This document shows, piece after piece, positions 54,059 to 64,000 of a DNA stretch of 64,000 nt. Numbering within the stretch: position 1 is the stretch's first letter; every line of letters begins with the position of its first letter. The DNA is from an uncultured Lachnospiraceae bacterium (GTDB lineage Bacteria; Bacillota; Clostridia; Lachnospirales; Lachnospiraceae), in contig CAMUAR010000005.1 in NCBI GenBank assembly GCA_947086895.1, positions 1-64,000 of the forward strand, written 5' to 3'. The position numbers and the translations under genes are program-made. The notes under the pieces are model-generated. The model saw only the letters and a list, made by a program, of their open reading frames with translations. It did no database searches and had not been told where the DNA came from.

Positions 54059-54958
54059 TCAACCCCTTCGTTTTTGTTTGGAAACTGTCTTGATCAAATC
54101 ATTAAACAACTGTGCAATTCCCTTTTTCTCGGCAGTTTGCTGCTCATTTGGTCCATTGATATCGACCGCCAACTTTTTCAGCGCTCTGCCGACGTTAGAA
54201 TCCGGCTCTGACAACACAACTGGCTTTTGCCGGATAATTGCCCTTGATGCCTGAGAATCCTGTGGTATCTCTCCAAGATACTCCAGTTCAAAGCTCAGAA
54301 ACTTCGCCGCCACAACGGAGAGTTTTTCAAACAACTCTCTTCCCTCCCCAGCTCGCGCAACCCGGTTTGCGATAACTCGTATCCTTGTCTGCTCCATGGA
54401 AAACTCTGATTTTCGGTTTAATGTTTTTAGGAGGGCATAAGCATCCGTGATCGAAGTTGGCTCCGGCGTCGCAATCAGCAGTACCTCCGTACTCGCCGCC
54501 ACAAACTCCAAGACACTATCCGCAATTCCTGCTCCGGTATCAATCAACACAATATCTGCGAGTTCATCCAGCTCCGCCAGCCTCATTGTAAGATTTACAA
54601 TCTGTTCTCTCGACATCATTGTCAGCTCATGAATACCAGATCCACCGGAAATAATTCCGATATTTTCCGGACCTCTTGTGATAATATCACTGACACTTTT
54701 TCCTCGAAACATTACATCCGCCAGATTATACTCTGGTCTTATTCCAAGCATTACCTCAATATTTGCCAGCCCGAAATCCGCATCCAGAATTGTGACACGG
54801 TTTCCGGCTTTTGCGAGTTCAATCGCCAAATTGACTGATATGCTCGTCTTTCCTACCCCGCCTTTTCCGCTCGTCACCGTGATCACCCGCGCAGCACTGA
54901 TTGGCGGATTGTTATTCTGTTTGACAAGCTTCCTCAGCTGTTCTGCCTGATCCATCAT
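54059..54958 (-). CDS. flhG: MinD-like ATPase FlhG (YlxH)
   Basis: The 299-aa ATPase has the deviant Walker [17 protein letters not shown] (about 30-45), [18 protein letters not shown] and the switch region [12 protein letters not shown]. It works with FlhF to set the number and place of flagella and contacts FliM/FliY. Its start overlaps the flhF stop by 4 nt (ATGA). Confidence 0.94.
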   Translation of the reverse strand: MMDQAEQLRKLVKQNNNPPISAARVITVTSGKGGVGKTSISVNLAIELAKAGNRVTILDADFGLANIEVMLGIRPEYNLADVMFRGKSVSDIITRGPENIGIISGGSGIHELTMMSREQIVNLTMRLAELDELADIVLIDTGAGIADSVLEFVAASTEVLLIATPEPTSITDAYALLKTLNRKSEFSMEQTRIRVIANRVARAGEGRELFEKLSVVAAKFLSFELEYLGEIPQDSQASRAIIRQKPVVLSEPDSNVGRALKKLAVDINGPNEQQTAEKKGIAQLFNDLIKTVSKQKRRG

Positions 54959-56127
54959 TCGCTGCCTCCTAACAACTGCTTTGCCACATTCTGTGGGTCA
55001 ATCACGCTGATATCATCTGGTACATTCTGCCCAAAAGTTGCATAGGAAAGCGGTGCTCCTGTTTTCATATGAAGATTTAATATATTTCCTATGCTTCCAG
55101 TCTCGTCCAGTTTCGTAAATATCAGAGAATAATCGGTAATCTGTGAATAAATATCCGTAATTCTCAATAAATCTCTGTACTTTGTTGTGGCACTTAAAAC
55201 AAGATAAACTTCCCTGTGTTCTGGCGGCACTGTGTTGAGAAGCTGCTCTAAATCGTCCCGCTGCTCCCTGTTTTTATGAGATCTGCCCGCCGTGTCAACA
55301 AGGATAACATCATAGTCTCCCGCCTGATTTCTCGCCTCTGCAACCTCATCGGCGGAATAAATCACACGCAGAGGAATATCTAAAATATTTGCATAGGTTG
55401 TCAGCTGCTCCACCGCGGCAATCCGGTATGTGTCCGCCGTCATCAGCGCAACCTTTTTTTTCTGATTCATTTTTAACATCGATGCGATCTTTGCGATTGT
55501 TGTTGTCTTTCCAACTCCAGTTGGTCCAACAAAAAAAATATATTTCACCTGGTTGTCATCAAGCTCAATTGTTTTGATCTGCCCTAATTTTAACACAAGC
55601 TTCTGATACATGCTCATCAAAATATTGTTGACGCCTGCATTTTTTTTCAGCTTGTTCTCAATCTCCCCGATCACTTGATTCGCATACTGCTCATCAACCT
55701 CGTTCGCAACCATCTGATTATAAATTAACTGCATACAGGCGATATTGGAATCGTCCTCATCTTCTTCCCCCGCTTGCCTCATGTCGTCCTCCCCCTGTTT
55801 CCGTGAATGCTCCGACATCTGGTTTTCCAGCATATCCTGCAGCTTGTCAAGCTTCTGCTCAATCGCTGTCTCTGGCTTATAAACGACCGCTGGCTCTTCA
55901 TCATAGATAATGTCTGGATTGCGCTTTGGCGCTTCCTTTTTTGACTGATAGACAATATTTTCATCCAGCGCTGCTGTTATCTCAACCGTCGTTTTTCGGA
56001 AAAGCTTGTAAATACCTTTTGGGGCATTTGTCTTGACATTCATCACGACCGCATCCGCGCCAAGTTCTTCCTTAGCAAGCATAATAGCCTCCTTTTCTGT
56101 ACCAGCTGTAAACTTTTTGATTATCAT
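54955..56127 (-). CDS. flhF: SRP-type GTPase FlhF
   Basis: The 390-aa GTPase has an N-terminal basic/B domain (about 1-130), then the NG domain with [41 protein letters not shown] and [14 protein letters not shown]. It recruits early flagellar components to the membrane. It begins one base after the flhA stop codon and is coupled to flhG. Confidence 0.95.
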   Translation of the reverse strand: MIIKKFTAGTEKEAIMLAKEELGADAVVMNVKTNAPKGIYKLFRKTTVEITAALDENIVYQSKKEAPKRNPDIIYDEEPAVVYKPETAIEQKLDKLQDMLENQMSEHSRKQGEDDMRQAGEEDEDDSNIACMQLIYNQMVANEVDEQYANQVIGEIENKLKKNAGVNNILMSMYQKLVLKLGQIKTIELDDNQVKYIFFVGPTGVGKTTTIAKIASMLKMNQKKKVALMTADTYRIAAVEQLTTYANILDIPLRVIYSADEVAEARNQAGDYDVILVDTAGRSHKNREQRDDLEQLLNTVPPEHREVYLVLSATTKYRDLLRITDIYSQITDYSLIFTKLDETGSIGNILNLHMKTGAPLSYATFGQNVPDDISVIDPQNVAKQLLGGSE

Positions 56128-56128
56128 G

Positions 56129-58162
56129 TTATGCTGTCACCATCCCTACTGATTGTAATTCTACATTGGATTCTATCTCATTGTAGGATACCACGATCAA
56201 ATCCTGGAAGTAATCTTTCGTCAACCGCTTAAAATACATACGCACAATCGGAGAAGTGACAATAACCGGGTTTTTCCCAAGATTTTCCAATTTTCCAACT
56301 TCTGACTCTACAGACTTCATAATCCTCTGGGTACGATCTGGATCAATCGCGAGATACGCACCCTGCTCAGTCTGTTTCACGCTCCCCATAATCTCCTGTT
56401 CAATTTTTGGATCAAGAGTCACGACGCTTGTCATCTCACCGCCAGGAAAATACTTGTTGGAGATTGCACGTTTTAAACTCTGCCGCACGTACTCTGTAAG
56501 AACATCTGTGTCCCGTGTTGTCGGCGCATAATCAGCTAACGTTTCAAATATTGTAATCAAATCGAGAATAGATATGCCTTCACGCAGCAAATTCTGCAAA
56601 ACTTTTTGTATTTCTCCGACTCCGAGAAGCTTTGGCACAAGTTCTGTGATCAAAGTCTGGTTTGAATCCTGCACATTGTTGATTAGGTTCTGTACATCCT
56701 GGCGTGTCAAAAGCTCATCAAGATGGCTGCTGATTACCTGAGTCAAATGAGTTGCAATGATCGACGGCGGATCTACAACGGTATAACCATAAGATTCCGC
56801 GCGCTCGCGCTGCCCTTCTGTAATCCAGATTGCAGGCAGATGATACGACGGCTCAAATGTAGGAATACCAGTAATCTCCTCCTCGACATACCCAGGGTTC
56901 ATCGCCATATAATGATCGAACAAGATCTCGCCGTCACTCACTGGAATCCCCTTAATTTTAATTACATACTGATTCGGATTTAACTGAATATTGTCGCGCA
57001 GACGAATCGTCGGTACAACACAGCCAAGTTCCAGAGCAATCTGTCTTCGTATCATAACAACGCGGTCAAGCAAATCTCCGCCCTGATTCACATCGGCAAG
57101 AGGAATAATACCATAGCCAAACTCAAGTTCAATCGCATCGACATGCAACAGCGACGTGACATTCTCTGGTCTTCGAATCTCCTCGGCACTCGTCTCTTCG
57201 ACACCTGCTTCTGCCTCGACTTCCTTGATCTTTGTACGCCTTTTAATCACTTGAGCCGTAGCCAAAAATGCAGAACCGTAAGGCACAAAAATATACCATG
57301 GCAGCGGGGTAAACAGCCCTAAAAATACCATACTTCCGCCAACCATATAAAGCACTTTTGGAATAGAAAATAACTGTGTGACAAGCAAATCTCCGATATC
57401 TGCTTCCTTGGATACTTTTGTAACCAAAATACCAGTTGCAAGCGAGATCATCAGCGACGGAATCTGACTGACAAGACCGTCTCCAATTGTTAAAATTGCA
57501 TATTTGCTCAGTGCATCCGTCGCGGTTAAACCGCTGCGCGTCATTCCCATCACAACACCGCCGACAATATTGATCACGGTGATAATCAAGCCCGCCGTCG
57601 CATCTCCCTTTACGTACTTTGTAGCACCGTCCATAGAACCGAAAAATGCAGATTCTTCCTGAATCTTTTCGCGGCGTTCTTTTGCCTGCTGGTCTGTGAT
57701 TGCTCCAGTATTCAAATCTGCGTCGATCGCCATCTGCTTGCCTGGCATCGCGTCAAGTGTAAATCTCGCCGTCACTTCCGACACGCGCTCAGATCCCTTA
57801 TTGATCACAAGAAACTGGACAATAACAAGAATAATAAAGACAATCATGCCGACAACCGGATCGCCGCGCCCAACAAAATTTCCAAACTGAGTAACGACAT
57901 TTCCCGGATCACCTGTTGTAAGAATCAGCTTTGTCGAAGAGACATTGAGCGCAATGCGGAATGTCGTTGTGAAGAGCAGGATTGTCGGGAACGTAGACAT
58001 ATTCAGCACTTCCTGAGAAAAAAGCGCATTGAACAGGATAATCATTGCGATTGAGATATTCAGCGCAAGCATCACGTCAAGCAGCGTCGAGTTCATCGGC
58101 ACGATCAAGAACACGATCGCGGCCAGTATGTATATACCAATCGCAAAATCTGCTTTTTTCAT
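56129..58162 (-). CDS. flhA: Flagellar export gate protein FlhA
   Basis: The 677-aa protein has about eight N-terminal helices (1-310) with the conserved FHIPEP-type cytoplasmic loop region (ARFTLDAMPGKQMAIDADLNTG) and a C-terminal cytoplasmic ring domain that docks export chaperones. It is the core of the type III export gate together with FlhB and FliPQR. GGAGGGGG precedes the start. Confidence 0.97.
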   Translation of the reverse strand: MKKADFAIGIYILAAIVFLIVPMNSTLLDVMLALNISIAMIILFNALFSQEVLNMSTFPTILLFTTTFRIALNVSSTKLILTTGDPGNVVTQFGNFVGRGDPVVGMIVFIILVIVQFLVINKGSERVSEVTARFTLDAMPGKQMAIDADLNTGAITDQQAKERREKIQEESAFFGSMDGATKYVKGDATAGLIITVINIVGGVVMGMTRSGLTATDALSKYAILTIGDGLVSQIPSLMISLATGILVTKVSKEADIGDLLVTQLFSIPKVLYMVGGSMVFLGLFTPLPWYIFVPYGSAFLATAQVIKRRTKIKEVEAEAGVEETSAEEIRRPENVTSLLHVDAIELEFGYGIIPLADVNQGGDLLDRVVMIRRQIALELGCVVPTIRLRDNIQLNPNQYVIKIKGIPVSDGEILFDHYMAMNPGYVEEEITGIPTFEPSYHLPAIWITEGQRERAESYGYTVVDPPSIIATHLTQVISSHLDELLTRQDVQNLINNVQDSNQTLITELVPKLLGVGEIQKVLQNLLREGISILDLITIFETLADYAPTTRDTDVLTEYVRQSLKRAISNKYFPGGEMTSVVTLDPKIEQEIMGSVKQTEQGAYLAIDPDRTQRIMKSVESEVGKLENLGKNPVIVTSPIVRMYFKRLTKDYFQDLIVVSYNEIESNVELQSVGMVTA

Positions 58163-58210
58163 TTTGTCCCCCTCCTTTCATATTCAAATCGCCATTCCTT
58201 GGCTTTGCTG

Positions 58211-59350
58211 CTAACCAGTCTTTCCCTGTAGACCGTACACATAAGCGAGCACTTCCGCTGTCATCTGATACAATTCTTCCGGGATTTCTTGTTCAAGATC
58301 AACATTGTAGTACAACATCCTTGCAAGCGGCTTGTTCTCCACAATCGGTATGCCATTGTCCTTTGCGGCTTCCTTGATCTTTGCGGCGACATAGTCCGCA
58401 CCCTTTGCAACCAGAAGCGGCGCTGAAGCGACTTCCTTGTCATATTTTATCGCACATGCAAAGTGCGTTGGGTTTGTGATAACAACATCTGCCTCTGGAA
58501 GTCTCTGCATCATTCTGCGCTGAGACGCTTCCCGCATCTTCTGTCGAATGCGACCCTTGATCTGCGGGTCACCTTCCGTCTGCTTATATTCATCCTTCAC
58601 TTCCTGTTTTGTCATCCTCATGTCCTTTTTAAACTTTCTCTTCTGGTAAAATAAATCCGCAAAACCGACGACGACAAACACCAGACTGATGCGCAGACCA
58701 AGATCGATAATTTCACTGCCAACAAGAAGCACTGGTACTTCAAGACTATCAAATTGGTACAAAACAAATATTTCCTGTACTTTATCCTTAATAAATGTAT
58801 AAACAAGTATCAGGATAACCCCTATTTTCACAATAGACTTGATAAGATCCATCACCTTGTCAAACGAAAAGATTTTCTTAAACCCGCTGATCGGATTGAT
58901 TTTGCTAAGTTTTGGCATCAATGGTTTTCCTGTGACCTTCCATTTGACCTGCGCAACATTCGACAAAAATGCAATCAAAAACGCAAACGCCATAAACGGA
59001 AACGCTGCCAGTAAAATCTGAATTATCGCATCCTGCAGCAAAGTTGCTATCACATTCTGATCAACCGTGTCCAGAGCCACCCTTGAAATTGCCTGGTAAC
59101 TGCCGGAAAACAAGGTGAGAAAACGACTTCCAACCATTCCGACAAAAGCTTTAAGGGCTAAAAACAATCCTGTTAAACTAAGTGCTGTCGTCAACTCTTG
59201 GCTCTTGGAAACCTGACCTTCTTTTCGGGCATCCTCCAACTTTTTTGTTGTTGCTTCCTCGGTCTTTTCCCCGCCCAATCCTTCCTTGGCAAAGAACTGC
59301 AGCCGAATCTTTCGATATTGACCGCCGTTCTCCTGCCGCAGTACCACCAT
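58211..59350 (-). CDS. flhB: Flagellar export switch protein FlhB
   Basis: The 379-aa protein has four helices in its N-terminal half and a cytoplasmic C-terminal domain with the autocleavage motif NPTH near residue 293 (VVITNPTHFACAIKYD), which switches substrate specificity from rod/hook to filament. The start is the ATG after GGAAGGGGGC; a GTG 6 codons earlier overlaps the fliR stop and is less likely. Confidence 0.96.
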   Translation of the reverse strand: MVVLRQENGGQYRKIRLQFFAKEGLGGEKTEEATTKKLEDARKEGQVSKSQELTTALSLTGLFLALKAFVGMVGSRFLTLFSGSYQAISRVALDTVDQNVIATLLQDAIIQILLAAFPFMAFAFLIAFLSNVAQVKWKVTGKPLMPKLSKINPISGFKKIFSFDKVMDLIKSIVKIGVILILVYTFIKDKVQEIFVLYQFDSLEVPVLLVGSEIIDLGLRISLVFVVVGFADLFYQKRKFKKDMRMTKQEVKDEYKQTEGDPQIKGRIRQKMREASQRRMMQRLPEADVVITNPTHFACAIKYDKEVASAPLLVAKGADYVAAKIKEAAKDNGIPIVENKPLARMLYYNVDLEQEIPEELYQMTAEVLAYVYGLQGKTG

Positions 59351-59367
59351 CTTTTTGCCCCCTTCCA

Positions 59368-60135
59368 CTAATGCAGATATGGTATTGTCGATTTCAGCAT
59401 CTTGTACATTTCATCAAAAATTGCATCGGAAATCGCATCCAGCCGCAAAGTGACAACTGCCAGCACCGCCAGCCCGACCAGTACTTTTAACTGCATACCA
59501 ATCACAAACATATTCATCTGCGGCGCCACTTTTGCCAAAATTGCAAGAACGGTATTAACAATCAGAATTGCCGCGAATACTGGAAGCGCAATTCGAAAAC
59601 CAATAAAACAAAAATCTATAATAAACTGGAGTGCCAACTTGTAAATTTCTGGTCGCAGCACCGCACCATCCAACGGAATCACCTGAAAAGAATCGGTAAG
59701 CGCACTGATAATATAGTAATGCAGCCTTGTTACAAGCAGGATCAGCATAACTGCGTAATTAAAAATATTGGATGTCAATGACACTGTCATACGAGTTGTG
59801 GGATCATATTCTGTAGCCATAGAAAAGCCAATTTGCATATCAACTACCTGCCCGGTAAAACTTAAGATATACGTGCAGATATTAGCAAAAAAACCCATAA
59901 CAAGCCCTGCTATGGTATTGGTCGCAACCATCATCAAAAAACCTATCGCTCCTTCATACTGAAGCGGCTGATAGGACAACAATGTGAACACCAGATATGA
60001 CAACACAGCAGACAATCCGATCTTCACCCTCTGCGGGACAGACCCGATGCTAAAAAACGGCGCAGTATAGATAAAAGCAGAAATCCGTGCTATAATCATC
60101 AGGAAAAACTCAAATTGTTCCACTGTAAATGTCAT
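59368..60135 (-). CDS. fliR: Flagellar export gate protein FliR
   Basis: The 255-aa integral membrane protein has about six helices and the family N-terminus (QFEFFLMIIARISAFIYTAPFF). With FliP and FliQ it forms the export channel. It follows fliQ by about 40 nt and its stop lies just before flhB. Confidence 0.96.
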   Translation of the reverse strand: MTFTVEQFEFFLMIIARISAFIYTAPFFSIGSVPQRVKIGLSAVLSYLVFTLLSYQPLQYEGAIGFLMMVATNTIAGLVMGFFANICTYILSFTGQVVDMQIGFSMATEYDPTTRMTVSLTSNIFNYAVMLILLVTRLHYYIISALTDSFQVIPLDGAVLRPEIYKLALQFIIDFCFIGFRIALPVFAAILIVNTVLAILAKVAPQMNMFVIGMQLKVLVGLAVLAVVTLRLDAISDAIFDEMYKMLKSTIPYLH

Positions 60136-60173
60136 CGCAAAACTTCAGATCCTTCCTTAAACCAACAAAAATT

Positions 60174-60446
60174 CTAACCTTTAAGAAAATACGGCAGGTT
60201 TTCCATCAAATAGCTGAAAAATTCTACTACAGAATTTAAAATCCATCTGCCGCACAACATAATCGTCAAAAAAATTCCCAAAAGTTTTGGCACAAAGGTA
60301 AGCGTCTGCTCCTGAATCGAGGTCACTGTCTGTAGAATACTGATCACAAGACCTACAATCAGCGATACCAAAAGCATTGGCGCCGACACTTTAACAATCA
60401 AGAAAAGCGCCCGGTTGACAATCTCCATCACTTGTGTCTCGTTCAT
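60174..60446 (-). CDS. fliQ: Flagellar export gate protein FliQ
   Basis: The 90-aa protein has two helices (about 15-40 and 53-75), with the signature VGLVISILQTVTSIQEQTLTFVPKLLGI. It is part of the FliPQR export core. Confidence 0.96.
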   Translation of the reverse strand: MNETQVMEIVNRALFLIVKVSAPMLLVSLIVGLVISILQTVTSIQEQTLTFVPKLLGIFLTIMLCGRWILNSVVEFFSYLMENLPYFLKG

Positions 60447-60478
60447 TCAATCCCCCCTTAACCGGAACATCTACCTCT

Positions 60479-61327
60479 TTACAAGCGGTGGAATGTCTTA
60501 ATCAGCTCCCCAATAATCAGATTCCATCCATCTGCCATAATAAAAAGCAATATCTTAAATGGCATGGAAATCGTCGTCGGAGGCAACATCATCATACCCA
60601 TGGACATCAAGGTGGAGGCCACCACCATATCAATGATAATAAACGGAATATAAATTATAAAACCGATGATAAATGCCATCCTCAGCTCACTGATAATAAA
60701 CGCCGGTATCAGAACAGAAGTTGGACATTCATCACGACTCTCCAACGAGGAATATCCAGCGATTCTCAAAAACAGTTTTAAATCTTTTTCATCCGTCTCC
60801 TGGAACATAAACTCGCGCAGTGGTTTTATTCCCCGCTCAAACGCTTCCTCCTGAGAGATCTCCCCCGCAGATAAAGGCTGAACGGCTTCTGTATTGATTT
60901 CACTAAACACAGGCGACATCAAAAACACGGTCAGAAACAGCGCCAGCCCAATCAAAACTTGATTTGGTGGCGTTGTCTGCATACCAATCGCCGTTCTTGC
61001 AAAATGCAGTACAACGATAATTCTTGTGAACGACGTCACCATAATCAGGATGGACGGCGCAATCGAAATCACTGTGATCACCAAAAGCATCTGCAATGTT
61101 GACGTCAGTGATCCGCCCTCCCCTGTATTAATATAAAATGATAACTCTCCAGAGCTTTGATCTGTCAAACCATTGTCTGTCCCTGCATCGCCGGACACTG
61201 TACTGTCCGGCGCAGAAGCATAAGCTGTTTTTGGGACAGCAAAAAGAAAGGTTAATAGACACACTACAATGAAAAGCCCTGCAATAAACCATTTCTTATT
61301 TCTTTTAGAACAGACTTTACTCTTCAT
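60479..61327 (-). CDS. fliP: Flagellar export gate protein FliP
   Basis: The 282-aa protein has an N-terminal signal-like segment (FIVVCLLTFLFAVPKTAYASA) and four helices, with the conserved ILIMVTSFTRIIVVLHFARTAIGMQTTPPNQVLIGLALFLT and MGMMMLPPTTISMPFKILLF. It is the main subunit of the export channel. The ATG at 61327 overlaps the fliO stop by 11 nt and follows AAAGG. Confidence 0.96.
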   Translation of the reverse strand: MKSKVCSKRNKKWFIAGLFIVVCLLTFLFAVPKTAYASAPDSTVSGDAGTDNGLTDQSSGELSFYINTGEGGSLTSTLQMLLVITVISIAPSILIMVTSFTRIIVVLHFARTAIGMQTTPPNQVLIGLALFLTVFLMSPVFSEINTEAVQPLSAGEISQEEAFERGIKPLREFMFQETDEKDLKLFLRIAGYSSLESRDECPTSVLIPAFIISELRMAFIIGFIIYIPFIIIDMVVASTLMSMGMMMLPPTTISMPFKILLFIMADGWNLIIGELIKTFHRL

Positions 61328-61733
61328 GCGTATCAACCTTTACTTCTTTCTTGGTCTCTCCATCCAAAGGCTCCGTCTGCTTTTTTTTAAGGGCAGACAA
61401 GATCCCCTGAAAACTTGCAACACCTGGAGCGCTCTCCCTCCACCAAGTGATATCTTCCTTTTCCAGCTCAGAAACCATTGAGATGTTCTCTTTGCTGATT
61501 GCTATTACAAAATAGCGTTTTCCAATCTGTATAATCTGCAGGTATTTGTTCTGTGTAAGCCGAAATGTGTCCAGTACAAGGAAATTACTGTTTTTCTGTT
61601 GGGCAAGCTGCTTTGCGCCCACAAATCTTGTGACGAAATAGCAGGCGGCTACCACAATAATAAAGACGACCACCATGCCGATCAACTGCAAAGTACTTGT
61701 ATATCTCGTACCCTCCGCGACCAAAAACAACAT
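61317..61733 (-). CDS. fliO: Flagellar biosynthesis protein FliO
   Basis: The 138-aa protein has one helix (about 16-40) and a cytoplasmic domain with LVLDTFRLTQNKYLQIIQIGKRYFVIAIS, as expected for FliO, which helps FliP assemble. The tail is charged and lowly conserved. It lies between cheY and fliP. Confidence 0.9.
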   Translation of the reverse strand: MLFLVAEGTRYTSTLQLIGMVVVFIIVVAACYFVTRFVGAKQLAQQKNSNFLVLDTFRLTQNKYLQIIQIGKRYFVIAISKENISMVSELEKEDITWWRESAPGVASFQGILSALKKKQTEPLDGETKKEVKVDTHEE

Positions 61734-61756
61734 TCCTCTCCTCTTTCTAACACCAA

Positions 61757-62119
61757 TTAGCCGATTGCTTTCTTAACTGCTTCAAGGACACGATCTGGCT
61801 GAAACGGCTTTACAATAAAGTCTTTTGCTCCAGACTGAATCGATTCAATAACCATCGCCTGCTGACCCATCGCAGAACACATAATAATATTCGCTGATGG
61901 ATCGCCCGATTTAATCTTCTTCAATGCCTGAATACCATCCATTTCCGGCATGGTAATATCCATCATAACAAGATCTGGCTTTGTTTCATTATATTTCTCC
62001 ACCGCCTTAAGTCCGTTCTCTGCTTCCCCAACGATCGTATAGCCGTTTTTTGTCAAAATGTCTTTGATCATCATCCGCATAAATGCTGCATCGTCACAAA
62101 TTAAAATATTCTTTGCCAT
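61757..62119 (-). CDS. cheY: Chemotaxis response regulator CheY
   Basis: The 120-aa single receiver domain has Asp9-Asp10, phospho-acceptor Asp54 (LVMMDITMPEMDG), the switch region MCSAMGQQ and Lys in IVKPFQPDR. In its phosphorylated form it binds FliM/FliY at the motor. Its position between fliY and fliO is usual for Firmicutes. Confidence 0.96.
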   Translation of the reverse strand: MAKNILICDDAAFMRMMIKDILTKNGYTIVGEAENGLKAVEKYNETKPDLVMMDITMPEMDGIQALKKIKSGDPSANIIMCSAMGQQAMVIESIQSGAKDFIVKPFQPDRVLEAVKKAIG

Positions 62120-62167
62120 AACCTATCTCCTCTTTTATAATTTTCATCAGTTACCTTTGATAGAACA

Positions 62168-63403
62168 TTATTTATCTTTCACGATTTCTGTCACACGAAT
62201 GCCGAACGCCTCCTCAATCACGACGACCTCACCTTTTGCGACATACTTTCCATTGACAAGAACATCGATTGGTTCACCTGCCAACCGATTTAATTCTATG
62301 ATAGTACCAGGTGAAAAGTCAAGTATTTCTTTTATTGATTTGCTTGTCCTGCCAAGCTCAACCGTAACCTCAAGCGGGACATCGAGCAAAAGGTCAATAT
62401 GCTCCGTTTGAAGAAGAGGACTTCCCGCCATCATAAATGGCTGGAATTGCGCAGGAGCGATATTGACTTCCTGTGGCTGATACATTCCCATCTGTCCATT
62501 TGGCATCATACCCATCTGAGGTTGGTACATCATCTGTCCATTTGGCATCATACCCATCTGAGGTTGGTACATCATCTGTCCATTTGGCATCATACCCATC
62601 TGAGACAACATATCATTCTGAGATGCCGCATTCCCCTGCTGTTCTGCATCTTCATCATGAACATTAATGCTCTCTGCTTCCGATTCATCAACACCAGTAT
62701 ATTTGATAAACTGATGATACAAATCTCTTGCAAACTCAAACGGATATAACTGCATCAACTGACTGTTTACCAGATCGCCGATTTCCATGTGAAACGAAAC
62801 TTTAACAAATCTTCCTTTCAAAAATTCAGCGATATCTGACCCATCAATAATATCATTCAAGTCAACAACATTGGCGCTTGGCGGACTGATATCAACCTTC
62901 TTTTCAAGCATTGAAGAAATCGAAGTTGCGGCGGAACCCATCATCTGATTCATCGCTTCACTGATCGCACTTAAGTGCAGCTCTGTCAGCTCTCCTGCCG
63001 TATTTGTCCCGTCGCCGCCCATCATCAAATCTGTGATGATTTTAACATCTGTTTCTTTCAAGACAAGAATATTACTTCCGTCCAAACCCTCTTTATAATA
63101 AATCTGAATAAAAACGCATGGTTTATCATAATTCTGGATCAAATCGTCCCACGTCGCGTAAGTAACAACTGGCGTTGTGATACTAACCCTTTGGTTTACA
63201 AGGGAAAACAGCGTTGTCGCAGCAGTCCCCATGCTGATATTAGAAATCTCACCAACCGCATCTTTCTCCGCATCGGTAAGCACCTCATCTGCATTTGAGA
63301 CAGTCCCGGCAGTCGGCGCAGCATCCTGTGTCGGCGCATCACCGCCGCTGTCCATGCCAGTCAACAGTGCATTTATTTCATCTTGTGTCAACATACCATC
63401 CAT
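62168..63403 (-). CDS. fliY: Flagellar motor switch phosphatase FliY
   Basis: The 411-aa protein has an N-terminal CheC-like part with DAVGEISNISMGTAATTLFSLV (about 48-70) and HLSAISEAMNQMMGSAATSISSM, a Met/Gln/Pro-rich linker, and a C-terminal SpoA/FliN domain (LLDVPLEVTVELGRTSKSIKEILDFSPGTIIELNRLAGEPIDVLVNGK). It is a C-ring component and CheY-P phosphatase. The linker is made of three tandem 14-residue units (about 267-305). TGAGGACGCC precedes the ATG. Confidence 0.95.
   Translation of the reverse strand: MDGMLTQDEINALLTGMDSGGDAPTQDAAPTAGTVSNADEVLTDAEKDAVGEISNISMGTAATTLFSLVNQRVSITTPVVTYATWDDLIQNYDKPCVFIQIYYKEGLDGSNILVLKETDVKIITDLMMGGDGTNTAGELTELHLSAISEAMNQMMGSAATSISSMLEKKVDISPPSANVVDLNDIIDGSDIAEFLKGRFVKVSFHMEIGDLVNSQLMQLYPFEFARDLYHQFIKYTGVDESEAESINVHDEDAEQQGNAASQNDMLSQMGMMPNGQMMYQPQMGMMPNGQMMYQPQMGMMPNGQMGMYQPQEVNIAPAQFQPFMMAGSPLLQTEHIDLLLDVPLEVTVELGRTSKSIKEILDFSPGTIIELNRLAGEPIDVLVNGKYVAKGEVVVIEEAFGIRVTEIVKDK
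62489..62604. repeat. 42-bp tandem repeat inside fliY (2.8 copies)
   Basis: Units start at 62489, 62531 and 62573 and are almost identical; they encode QMGMMPNGQMMYQP-type residues in the FliY linker. Near-identity at DNA level points to recent expansion. Confidence 0.85.
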
Positions 63404-63410
63404 GGCGTCC

Positions 63411-64000
63411 TCACTCCTCCTCCCTCAATATATTTGTCAGTTTCACTGCATAAGTGTCGGAGAACGACCCTGGCAATGCTGTGAATTTTTTTATGTTTCC
63501 GACATAAATATTCATCTCGTCATCTACCTTTGAATTTAGCTTTATAATATCACCCTTTTGCATATTTAACAAATCGTTTAATGAAATCGTACTCTTTCCC
63601 AACACTGCGCGAACCGGTATTCTGGCTCTGGCAATGGCCACTTCAATCGCATCTTTGTAACTTTTTTCATCCATTGTCTGCATCGATGCATACCAAAACT
63701 TTGTATTCAGCTTGTCGATAACACTTTCAATTCCCGTGTACGGTATACAGACATTCATCATTCCTTCCACCTTACCGATCTTTACATTCATCGTAACAAT
63801 CGCTGCCATATCGGTCGGTGAAATAATCTGGGCAAACTGCGAATTTGTCTCAATCCTTGTAAGCCGTGGATCAAGCTTTACAACATTCGCCCAAGGTTCT
63901 GACAAAAGGTTTGTAATTACTGTAAAAATTCTCTCAATAATCACAAGTTCTATCTCCGTAAAGTCCCGCGCTTTCTCAAGTGGCAGCCCCTCACCGCCGA
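63411..64000 (-). CDS. fliM: Flagellar motor switch protein FliM, N-terminus beyond the window
   Basis: The frame stays open to the window edge; the visible part (about 196 aa) holds most of the CheC-like middle domain (EKARDFTEIELVIIERIFTVITNLLSEPW, LTRIETNSQFAQIISPTDMAAIVTM) and the C-terminal SpoA domain (VRAVLGKSTISLNDLLNMQKGDIIKLN). The N-terminal CheY-binding segment is outside. FliM is the C-ring protein that sets rotation direction. Its stop overlaps the fliY ribosome site. Confidence 0.95.
   Translation of the reverse strand, partial: GGEGLPLEKARDFTEIELVIIERIFTVITNLLSEPWANVVKLDPRLTRIETNSQFAQIISPTDMAAIVTMNVKIGKVEGMMNVCIPYTGIESVIDKLNTKFWYASMQTMDEKSYKDAIEVAIARARIPVRAVLGKSTISLNDLLNMQKGDIIKLNSKVDDEMNIYVGNIKKFTALPGSFSDTYAVKLTNILREEE

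Overview
The window looks like chromosomal DNA of a motile, low-GC, Gram-positive gut anaerobe of the Clostridia, most likely family Lachnospiraceae (relatives of Roseburia or Eubacterium). The evidence is the flagellar and chemotaxis order (fliM-fliY-cheY-fliO-P-Q-R-flhB-flhA-flhF-flhG-pilZ-cheB-A-W-C-D-fliA), a fused FliY with CheC and CheD, YqhQ next to PrmC and PrfA, an enhancin-type (M60) metallopeptidase carrying a dockerin, and AT-rich intergenic DNA. The genus cannot be read from the sequence alone.

Left part (1-24 kb): a leucine operon on the minus strand (leuB, a small membrane protein, leuC, leuD) with a divergent LysR regulator; then a thioesterase, a CE4-type deacetylase, a cysteine hydrolase, an alpha/beta hydrolase, a THUMP RNA methyltransferase, a rhodanese and a tiny Asn/Ser-rich protein. 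An ABC-F ATPase follows, then a cluster of response regulator, BcrA-like ATPase, small membrane protein, permease and intramembrane-sensing kinase that looks like a peptide-antibiotic defence module. Next come tRNA-Arg(ACG), a chemoreceptor, a split F420-dehydrogenase-like gene behind a sugar kinase, and an unknown membrane protein.

Middle (23-44 kb): a two-gene secreted operon holds a 1731-aa M60 metallopeptidase with an internal dockerin and a 410-aa partner with an N-terminal beta-rich domain (possibly cohesin-like), a Pro/Thr linker and two bacterial Ig domains. Housekeeping genes follow: prfA-prmC-yqhQ, rpmE, a second two-component system, trxB, serine acetyltransferase, trpS, a clan GH-A glycosidase, tsf and rpsB.

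Right part (43.6-64 kb): one long minus-strand flagellar/chemotaxis operon. It runs from fliM (cut by the window end) through the export apparatus, the placement proteins FlhF/FlhG, a PilZ brake protein and the Che signalling proteins to sigma-28, then FapA-like and three small accessory proteins of unknown function.

The two observations I rate highest are (1) a recurring 17-nt signal, GCGGCAGAATGTGAGGA, often preceded by a small hairpin, sitting directly in front of the start codons of at least seven functionally unrelated genes, and (2) the M60/dockerin protein with its possible cohesin-like partner.
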